A stretch of DNA of 60,397 nucleotides, taken from positions 1 to 60,397 of IMG/VR virus record IMGVR_UViG_3300038560_000015, one strand, 5' to 3'. This document shows positions 54,620 through 60,397 of this stretch, in pieces. The notes beneath the pieces were generated by a model that was given only the letters and a program-made list of their open reading frames with translations, was not told where the DNA came from and made no database searches. The number at the start of each line of letters is the position of its first letter. The stretch's first letter is position 1. Source of the DNA: a virus. Both the position numbers and the translations under genes were made by a program.

Positions 54620-56673
54620 TCCGCAGCCTCGCGCGCGAATTCCGGAACGCCGTTATCGTTGACTTCAAGCGGAGCGAAGTTCGCCTCGACCAGCGCCCGC
54701 GACATGGGCGGGCAGACGCTGTTGCCGCATTTCGAGACCTGATCGGTTTTGCTGATCGGCCGCTCGATCAGCTTGCCGACGTGACCGGCACTGATCTCGA
54801 TATGCTGGCCGCGATTGATGATATAGCTGTCGGGAAATCCTTGCGCGCGGAACAGTTCGCGCGGCGTCAGCATCCGCATGCCGATGTCGGCGATGACGTA
54901 AGTCTCGCCTTTGATCTCGACCGTCACGGCCGCGTAGCGGTCCTTGCAATCGATCGTGTGCAGAGGATCATCAGCCGCCTGGTGCTGCCCGCCGGAGCCG
55001 TGCGCTTTCGTCAGGAACGCGCTGACGGCCGCCTGGTGACCGCCTTGCGCACTGACGGTCGCCGCCGGACTTTCGACAGGACGCGGCATGAGCTGATCGT
55101 CGGCCGTGCCGCGCATGTTCATAAGGCCGGCCGAGACGACGGCCTGATGCGATCCGCTCTGCAGAATCGTTGACGCCGGCTCGCGCGCATCGCGGCCGGG
55201 ATTTTGCACGCCGCCGCGGCTGACGTTGTGCTGGGCGAGGAACGCCGCGACCAGACCGAAGCGGTTATATTGCGACGTCGCCGTATGCAGCGGCTCGGCG
55301 GCGCCGGATGCCGGCTTGTCGCCGAAATTATTCTTGGTGACGTGTGCGGCGATGACGGCGTGCCGAGGATCGCCGGTCACCGTGCGGATCGGCTCTTCGG
55401 CGCTCGCCGAGCGGTCCTTGCCTCCGGCGCCATCGCCAAAGAATGCAGAGAGGTGTGCGGTCACCACATTCAAATGCGCGCCGCCGGCAGTGACGACGTG
55501 TGTCGGCTGGTCCGCGCCGTTGAACGGCTTTTGCGCGTTGCGGTTCGTGTTCAGGTGTGCTGCGACCAGGCCATGCTTGACGCCGCCGGCGACGACAGTG
55601 CCGAGGGGCTTGTCGAGACCGGGGACGCGAGGATCCTGTCCGTCCCGCTCGCCGTAGCCAGTTTGAATGAGCGTCGGCGCGATAATGGCGTTGGCGTCTT
55701 TGCGCGATGCCGTGACGGTGTGCAGCGGCTCCTCCGCTGATCGTACCGCGCCTCCTTGCTGCGCGTAGGTCACGACTGGCGAGACGATAGCTTTTTCGCC
55801 GCGATGCGCGCCGGTTACCGTCATGAACGGCTCGGTTACCGCCTCACCTCGTTCGCCGCCCTGATGCGTCAACGAGACGATGAACGGCTCTTTGGCGTCG
55901 ATCACATAGCGCTTCACGCCCTTGGCGATGCGCGCCATCGTGGCCGGCGCCAGCGGGCGCTTGATGCCGAAGGGTTTGGCTTCCTCTTTCGTCAGGAAGA
56001 TCGAATAGCACGGGAGCGACCAATCGATGACCTCGGCGGCCGTGCGCCAGGGCAGAAGCTTGCCGGATTTCACGGCATCGGCTTTCGGATCGCCGTGCGT
56101 CGGCACCGGCCAGATGATCGGCAGGCCGTCGCGGCGGGCGATCAGGAACAGCCGCTTGCGGATGGTCGGCGCGCCGTAGTCGCAGGCGCGCAGCTCGCGC
56201 CATTCGACCTTGTAGCCGAGCTTATTAAGCTCGCCGATGAAGCGGTTGAATTCCTCGCCCTTGCGCAGCTTGCACGGACGGTTGTCGTCGCCGAGCGGCC
56301 CCCAGGTTTTGAACTCTTCGACGTTTTCCATCATGATGACGCGGGGCGCGACCTGGCGCGCCCACTTCACGATCACCCAGGCGAGGTCGCGGATTTTCTT
56401 CTCGACCGGCTTGCCGCCCTTGGCCTTACTGAAATGTTTGCAATCCGGACTGGCCCACAATAGCCCGACCGGGCGGCCCTGGCAGACGGCGGACGGATCG
56501 ACCTTCCAGATATCGTGCGGGATGTGCATCGTCGCCGGATGATTGATCCGGTGCATCGCCATGGCGGTCGCGTCGTGGTTGATCGCGATGTCGGGAGAAA
56601 TCCCGAGCGCCATTTCGATGCCGGTCGAAGCACCCCCGCCGCCGGCAAAGCTATCGACGATCAATTCCCGCAC
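54616..56673 (-). CDS. dcm-like: C5-cytosine DNA methyltransferase with a nine-repeat recognition region
   Basis: 685 residues. Motif I DSFAGGGGASTGIE (7-20), motif IV ASPDCKHFS with catalytic Cys78, motif VI MMENVEE (115-120), motif VIII PTIRKRLFLIARR (169-181), motif X KCGNSVCPP near the C-terminus. Residues about 268-600 contain nine units of the pattern (E/D)-P-(L/x)-x-T-(V/A)-T-x4-H-x-(V/L)-V-x-A, for example EEPLHTVTASRKDANAI and EEPIRTVTGDPRHAVIAA. Usual members have a single recognition region of much smaller size. It methylates cytosine C5, with perhaps several targets. Confidence 0.85.
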   Translation of the reverse strand: MRELIVDSFAGGGGASTGIEMALGISPDIAINHDATAMAMHRINHPATMHIPHDIWKVDPSAVCQGRPVGLLWASPDCKHFSKAKGGKPVEKKIRDLAWVIVKWARQVAPRVIMMENVEEFKTWGPLGDDNRPCKLRKGEEFNRFIGELNKLGYKVEWRELRACDYGAPTIRKRLFLIARRDGLPIIWPVPTHGDPKADAVKSGKLLPWRTAAEVIDWSLPCYSIFLTKEEAKPFGIKRPLAPATMARIAKGVKRYVIDAKEPFIVSLTHQGGERGEAVTEPFMTVTGAHRGEKAIVSPVVTYAQQGGAVRSAEEPLHTVTASRKDANAIIAPTLIQTGYGERDGQDPRVPGLDKPLGTVVAGGVKHGLVAAHLNTNRNAQKPFNGADQPTHVVTAGGAHLNVVTAHLSAFFGDGAGGKDRSASAEEPIRTVTGDPRHAVIAAHVTKNNFGDKPASGAAEPLHTATSQYNRFGLVAAFLAQHNVSRGGVQNPGRDAREPASTILQSGSHQAVVSAGLMNMRGTADDQLMPRPVESPAATVSAQGGHQAAVSAFLTKAHGSGGQHQAADDPLHTIDCKDRYAAVTVEIKGETYVIADIGMRMLTPRELFRAQGFPDSYIINRGQHIEISAGHVGKLIERPISKTDQVSKCGNSVCPPMSRALVEANFAPLEVNDNGVPEFAREAAE

Positions 56674-56741
56674 CGAATTTCCCCTCAGACGAACGGTGAC
56701 CGAGTCCGGTCTCTCAGTTCGCGTTGCCCTCTCGTGACGGC

Positions 56742-56912
56742 TTACTTGCAGCCGCGCCTCTTGCCGCGCCCGACGGCGCCGATGGCAGTCTTGGCGTAAG
56801 CGCGAGCAACCTCATGCGGAGGGCGATGGTCGGCGAAGTTCTTCCATTTATCGCTGATCGCCCGCGTCACGAACCGCACCAACGTCCCCGGATTACTCTT
56901 TCGCTTTGCCAT
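56742..56912 (-). CDS. Basic 56-aa hypothetical protein
   Basis: MAKRKSNPGTLVRFVTRAIS... from ATG 56912; basic at both ends, helical in between (DKWKNFADHRPPHEVARAYA). It overlaps the next upstream gene by 20 nt. 68 nt without a feature separate it from the methyltransferase start. Function unknown. Confidence 0.5.
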   Translation of the reverse strand: MAKRKSNPGTLVRFVTRAISDKWKNFADHRPPHEVARAYAKTAIGAVGRGKRRGCK

Positions 56913-57069
56913 GATTGCCTCCCTTGCGTGGTGAAACCCCGTAGTGAAACCGCGCGTGAATCTCGTTGACGAATTGGCCCTTGGTGACTTCGACCATCAG
57001 CATGCCGTCATCGCGCTTGTAGAAAGCGCCGGGGACGAAATCGGATGCCGGTTTTTGTTTGGTCGCCAT
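56893..57069 (-). CDS. Hypothetical protein, 58 aa
   Basis: ATG 57069 (GGGA 9 nt away) fits better than ATG 57078. Starts MATKQKPASDF; that opening is encoded by a 21-bp repeat also found at 57300-57320. SH3-like small beta content (GAFYKRDDGMLMVEVTKGQ). Function unknown. Confidence 0.5.
   Translation of the reverse strand: MATKQKPASDFVPGAFYKRDDGMLMVEVTKGQFVNEIHARFHYGVSPRKGGNHGKAKE
57046..57066 (-). repeat. 21-bp start-associated direct repeat, copy 1
   Basis: TGCCGGTTTTTGTTTGGTCG-C, identical to 57300-57320; both copies encode the N-terminal ATKQKPA of different small proteins. Confidence 0.8.
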
Positions 57070-57084
57070 TTGGATCATTCCCGA

Positions 57085-57249
57085 TTAATAGCTAGATGGG
57101 TCCCGGAGAAACCGCTCAAATTCCTTCCGTGTGACCTGCTTCACTCCGTCGGGTGTTGGCACATAGAAAGGCGTCGGCGATATTTTCTCCGCAAGCAAAA
57201 TCAGAAGGAAAAGGAGCAAGAGCCCTGCCAATGCTATCAACTCGCTCAT
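57085..57249 (-). CDS. Single-span membrane protein, 54 aa
   Basis: MSELIALAGLLLLFLLILLA is one membrane helix with the N-terminus short outside or inside; the rest is soluble (PFYVPTPDGVKQVTRKEFER). ATGA-coupled to the tiny gene upstream. Function unknown. Confidence 0.55.
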   Translation of the reverse strand: MSELIALAGLLLLFLLILLAEKISPTPFYVPTPDGVKQVTRKEFERFLRDPSSY

Positions 57250-57326
57250 GCTGCGACCTTCAATGCCGGCAGCAGCTTCGCCGCACGCGTGGAGCCATGT
57301 GCCGGTTTTTGTTTGGTCGCGGTCAT
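57246..57326 (-). CDS. Tiny basic peptide, 26 aa
   Basis: MTATKQKPAHGSTRAAKLLP... ATGA-coupled on both sides. Its opening is encoded by the 21-bp repeat. May be a remnant of a duplication of the gene at 56893-57069. Confidence 0.4.
   Translation of the reverse strand: MTATKQKPAHGSTRAAKLLPALKVAA
57300..57320 (-). repeat. 21-bp start-associated direct repeat, copy 2
   Basis: Identical to 57046-57066. Confidence 0.8.
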
Positions 57327-57955
57327 GTGCCGAACTTTTCGAACTTGGAAACGGTCTCGCGCACCGGCGAAGCCTGGACGCCTGACGTGGTGACCGGAGA
57401 TTTCGGGCGCGGACCGCCGGAGGGCTGATACCCGCCTTGCACAAGGCGCTTTGGCTTCGGCTTGCGATTGCGGTCGAACTTCTCACCTTCGGCGATGATC
57501 AGAGCAGCGCCACGAACGAGGTCACGGCGCAGCCCTTGAGGCTTCCACCATCCATTCGACCAGGGCCACCTGAGCGGCACCCGCGGCATGATCGGGTCGG
57601 CGGCATGATCGGCATAGCAGGCGCCAGCAATCGCAAGCTCGCCGAGCGCATGCTGATCGTCATGCTCGATCGACCAGCCCTCAGCCTCGACCTGCCGGAA
57701 CCGCTCGGCGATGACGGCCTGCATGAACGGCGACAGCGGCCGGCGGATGTGCAGCGCCTCGAAGACGCGGCGCAGCGTGAACTGGCGCGCAATCGAAACG
57801 GCCGTCATGGCGACCGCGAACAGGAAATTCGCCCGCCACGGAATTGCGACGCCAAGCGCCGGAAGGATGAAGGCCTGGCACAAGATCGAGAGGCCGAAGC
57901 CGACGACGATGTTGACGAGGGATTCAAATAGTGAAGCGGCGCGGGATTGTTTCAT
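57323..57955 (-). CDS. DUF7220-like membrane domain fused to a phage ERxRQVxxEGW domain
   Basis: 210 residues. MKQSRAASLFESLVNIVVGF and SILCQAFILPALGVAIPW, with two membrane helices and TAVSIARQFTLRRVFEAL, match DUF7220. From residue about 85 AERFRQVEAEGWSIEHDDQH and GELAIAGACYADHA is a second, soluble domain seen in many phage proteins, sometimes linked to nucleotide metabolism. The two usually occur in separate genes. Basic tail. Function unknown. Confidence 0.6.
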   Translation of the reverse strand: MKQSRAASLFESLVNIVVGFGLSILCQAFILPALGVAIPWRANFLFAVAMTAVSIARQFTLRRVFEALHIRRPLSPFMQAVIAERFRQVEAEGWSIEHDDQHALGELAIAGACYADHAADPIMPRVPLRWPWSNGWWKPQGLRRDLVRGAALIIAEGEKFDRNRKPKPKRLVQGGYQPSGGPRPKSPVTTSGVQASPVRETVSKFEKFGT

Positions 57956-57959
57956 GGCG

Positions 57960-58319
57960 TCACCATTGCTTGCCGTTGGCGCGCAATCGCGCTTCGGCTT
58001 TGTGGTCCGCCCGCTGTTTGTTGTAAGCCCGTTTCTCAGCGACGGCCGCGTCCAGGTCGTAACCGAAGGCGCCGCAGTAATCGAAAATTCTGATTAGAAC
58101 GTCGGCGAATTCCACTTCCGCCATCCGCCGATGCGGCAGATGGTCGTCCATTAAATTCTTGCGCTCGCCTTCCATGGCCTCCGACAGTTCGGAGTGCATG
58201 AGGCAGATCATCTCGCCCTTGTTGCGATTGAGACGCTCGCCGGTCGCGGGATTGCGCCACCAATGCTCGTTCTCAGTATGACATTCGCGCGCGAGATCGT
58301 TGAGCGGAGTATTGCTCAT
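57960..58319 (-). CDS. MazG-like nucleotide pyrophosphohydrolase
   Basis: 119 residues. GEMICLMHSELSEAMEGERK and RRMAEVEFADVLIRIFDYCG supply the ExxE and ExxD metal-binding pairs, intact here unlike in the protein at 9848-10225. Acts on (d)NTPs; in a phage it may cleanse or bias the pool. ATGA-coupled to the ParB-methyltransferase gene. Confidence 0.75.
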   Translation of the reverse strand: MSNTPLNDLARECHTENEHWWRNPATGERLNRNKGEMICLMHSELSEAMEGERKNLMDDHLPHRRMAEVEFADVLIRIFDYCGAFGYDLDAAVAEKRAYNKQRADHKAEARLRANGKQW

Positions 58320-59596
58320 TCTGCCGCTTCCGCAGGTAAGAGGGATTGCTGTTGCGGGACGTTGGCTTCGTTGCCCCAGCCGAACCACGTTTCCGGAAGC
58401 GCACCGTTGATGCGCGGGAACAGCTCGACCTTCGGCAGATCGGGGTAGTAAGCGGTGATCAGATCGCGGAAATATTTCGGCTTGGCCGAATGCTTGCCGC
58501 GCGCCTCGCGATAGAGCGACGGCCGCAACAGCGACGGCTCCGGCGCCGGCATCTTGCCGCGCGTCGCGATCAGCAAACACTCATGCGCGCTGCGGTTCCA
58601 GAAGCCCATGCCGAGCGCGGCCTTGTCCCAGGCGAACTCGGAGACGTATTCAAAACCCCAGCCCTCGATCAGCCGCATGGTTTTGCGGAGCCACGGCACG
58701 GTCGACCAGATGAAGAGAACCGCGTCAGACGTCGCCAGCGCGCCGATCGGCAGCTTGGCGATCTCTTCCTCGGTCATGGTCGGATAGTGGTTTTCGGTCG
58801 AGCGGTCGCTGTCGCCGGCGGCGAATTTTGTCGGCGGATCCATGTAAAGGACCGGGAATTTACGCTCGGTCGGCAGTTCGCTGTTGCCGACGGAGATCGC
58901 CGCAAGCTTGCCGATGCGTTCGCCGCGGCGCTTTTCGTTTTGCTCCTTGCGGATTTTCTTGGCCGCTTCGAGGATCTCTTTTTCCGAGAGCTTGGCGACT
59001 TCGCGCTGTTGCTCTTGCGGCAGGCTGGCGAGATCGGCTGCCGTCGAGACTGCAACGCGCCCTTCGTCGACGGCTTGCTGCAGCTCTGGCGCGCCCTTTT
59101 CCTGCACCGCTGCCGCGCTTTGCAGGCTGCGCCGACTGACATTGAGCAGCTCGGCCGCCTCGCCTTGCGCCACGATCGGCACCGGCTCGGAGGCCTCGAC
59201 GCCGGGCAGCGTGGGTGCGCAAATTTGCGCAGCCTCGCGGGTGTGCTGGTTGGAGCCGACCTTGAACTTGGCGAGCCGCGCCGCCACCATGGCGCGCTGG
59301 CTTTCGTCCATGTGCCGGCGCTTGAGATTCTTCGAGACGACGTAATTGAGCGCAGCGCGATCGTCGCCGACGAAAAGCTCGGTGCGCACCGGAAGTGTTT
59401 TAAGCGCGCACGCCCGATAGCGGTTGCGGCCATCCAGGATCATTCCGCGATGCAGCTTGACCGTCTCTGCCTGGCCGTTGGCGGCAATGTCGTCGGCGAG
59501 CTCGGCAAGCTCGGACGCCGGCAACGGCGGGAATAAGTTCGCCATCGGATGGTCTTTAAGCGGCGCATGGCCGGGCATGAGGGTCGAGCCGGTCAT
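58316..59596 (-). CDS. ParB-like/MT-A70 adenine methyltransferase fusion
   Basis: 426 residues. N-terminal ParB/sulfiredoxin-like domain (residues about 25-120: RGMILDGRNRYRACALK, SKNLKRRHMDESQRAM), a middle HTH-like region (AQGEAAELLNVSRRSLQSAA) and C-terminal MT-A70 domain (about 250-420): VLYMDPPTKFAAG, ENHYPTMTEEEI, AVLFIWSTVPWL, NRSAHECLLIATRGK. MT-A70 motif IV is normally DPPW; here DPPT. It should methylate adenine N6. The 16-bp palindrome lies inside the gene (AAQICA). ATGA-coupled on both sides. Confidence 0.85.
   Translation of the reverse strand: MTGSTLMPGHAPLKDHPMANLFPPLPASELAELADDIAANGQAETVKLHRGMILDGRNRYRACALKTLPVRTELFVGDDRAALNYVVSKNLKRRHMDESQRAMVAARLAKFKVGSNQHTREAAQICAPTLPGVEASEPVPIVAQGEAAELLNVSRRSLQSAAAVQEKGAPELQQAVDEGRVAVSTAADLASLPQEQQREVAKLSEKEILEAAKKIRKEQNEKRRGERIGKLAAISVGNSELPTERKFPVLYMDPPTKFAAGDSDRSTENHYPTMTEEEIAKLPIGALATSDAVLFIWSTVPWLRKTMRLIEGWGFEYVSEFAWDKAALGMGFWNRSAHECLLIATRGKMPAPEPSLLRPSLYREARGKHSAKPKYFRDLITAYYPDLPKVELFPRINGALPETWFGWGNEANVPQQQSLLPAEAAE
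59216..59231. repeat. Palindrome TGCGCAAATTTGCGCA inside the ParB-MT-A70 gene
   Basis: Perfect 16-bp palindrome, encoding AQICA of AAQICAPTLPG between the ParB-like and HTH-like parts. Confidence 0.85.
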
Positions 59597-59898
59597 GCCG
59601 CCCTCTTCTTCCGCGACAGCGACAAGCCGCGCACCAGGCTGACGAACGACAGCGCCAGGCGGTTATAGGCATCGCGCTGCCGCCCATCGCGGGTGAAGGC
59701 CCAGCGCGCCGTGTAGCCGCATAGGTGATGAACCGTCTCGGCGAGATCATTGGCGCGGTTCTGTGCCCCCCAACGTGCCAGGTCGGCCATGACGTCGGCA
59801 TTCCTTGAGATCACCTCGGCACGGCTCAGGCGCTTGGCGGCATAGCCTTCCGCATTGGCGACGGCGCGAGCGGCGATCAGGGTGAGATCGGGGCTCAC
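59593..59898 (-). CDS. Helical hypothetical protein, 101 aa
   Basis: GTG 59898 overlaps the upstream stop (GTGA). Helical (DLTLIAARAVANAEGYAAKR, DLARWGAQNRANDLAETVHH), basic end. Function unknown. Confidence 0.55.
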   Translation of the reverse strand: MSPDLTLIAARAVANAEGYAAKRLSRAEVISRNADVMADLARWGAQNRANDLAETVHHLCGYTARWAFTRDGRQRDAYNRLALSFVSLVRGLSLSRKKRAA

Positions 59899-60005
59899 GG
59901 GGCGATCCCCGTATGCCGGCGCGTTTCGAAATAGATGCAGCCGCACACGACCAGGATCAGCGCAAGGCCGATGCCGATGATGGCGGCGATAAAGCAAGCT
60001 TCCAC
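59895..60005 (-). CDS. Small membrane protein, 36 aa
   Basis: GTG 60005 behind GAGGA. MEACFIAAIIGIGLALILVV... is one membrane helix with two Cys, then a short basic tail. GTGA-coupled downstream. The 127 bp upstream to the Ala-rich gene show no gene or clear promoter. Confidence 0.55.
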   Translation of the reverse strand: MEACFIAAIIGIGLALILVVCGCIYFETRRHTGIAP

Positions 60006-60132
60006 AGTGAATCCTCACCCGTCGTTCGGAGTTGGACCGGACGCAAGACGCAACCAACGCTGACTGACAGGAAACAACTAAGACTGGATCATTCGCGATT
60101 GGTGCGAGCGGTTAGGCCCTCACCTTCATTCA

Positions 60133-60397
<265 letters not shown>

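Noticed and set aside
51153-59596. Complete restriction-modification, BREX or DISARM defence system
   Set aside because: Methyltransferases and SNF2-like helicases occur, but there is no PglZ, PglX, phospholipase D (DrmC) or restriction nuclease partner. A phage modification block fits better.

Overview
The window is a complete temperate siphovirus-like phage genome that very probably closes into a circle. Bases 1-40 are identical to bases 60358-60397. Removing one copy leaves 60,357 bp and joins one open reading frame, an alanine/tyrosine/aspartate repeat protein, in phase across the junction. The host is most likely an alphaproteobacterium, probably Hyphomicrobiales (Rhizobiales): base composition is high in G+C, a GapR/DUF2312 homologue is present, the tail-tip set resembles that of alphaproteobacterial gene transfer agents, and several small lysis-region families are ones I associate with that order. 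The host call is inference.

Layout as a circle. (1) Immunity and control region, 1407-3126: divergent promoters, a small XRE repressor on the minus strand, a second HTH protein and a BamE-like lipoprotein on the plus strand, and four copies of a 19-bp operator (TGTGACC-N5-GGTCACA) over two promoters. (2) Rightward early operon, 3127-11825: many short genes, mostly coupled by ATGA or GTGA overlaps, including a DUF968/Ref-like HNH protein, an excisionase-like HTH protein, a tyrosine integrase, a MazG-like protein and a DUF4326 gene broken by a stop. An oppositely oriented DPPY DNA methyltransferase sits inside it between 28-bp inverted repeats. (3) Everything else runs leftward: from 1406 through the junction, then 60005 down to 11946.

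The leftward block begins with small regulatory genes, then a DNA modification and replication module (45.8-60 kb): ParB-MT-A70 methyltransferase fusion, MazG-like protein, multi-repeat C5 methyltransferase, two SNF2-type helicases, a beta-class amino methyltransferase, a GapR homologue, an HTH replication-type protein, and a NusG/RfaH paralogue. Two intrinsic terminators separate the NusG gene from the terminase genes, so antitermination of the late operon is a natural model. Packaging and head genes follow (35.4-45.7 kb): TerS, TerL, a putative decoration protein, a TPR-glycosyltransferase, portal, XkdF-like protease/scaffold, major capsid and connectors. The tail genes (19.4-35.4 kb) include a tail tube protein, a G/GT-type frameshifted chaperone, a tape measure protein, a DUF2460-DUF2163-NlpC/P60-megatron tip set, and three fiber-like proteins with Sec-signal-like N-termini. 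A long lysis and envelope module (11.9-19.1 kb) holds a GH25 endolysin, a CHAP-like peptidase, a secreted alpha/beta hydrolase, a tiny lipoprotein and many small membrane proteins, two of which need a +1 frameshift.

The observations I find most worth following are the TPR-glycosyltransferase embedded in the head operon beside a putative decoration protein, the phage NusG with paired terminators, four different DNA methyltransferases with two helicases sharing a peptide, a dispersed 16-bp palindrome (TGCGCAAATTTGCGCA), the inverted-repeat-flanked methyltransferase cassette, and the operator family.
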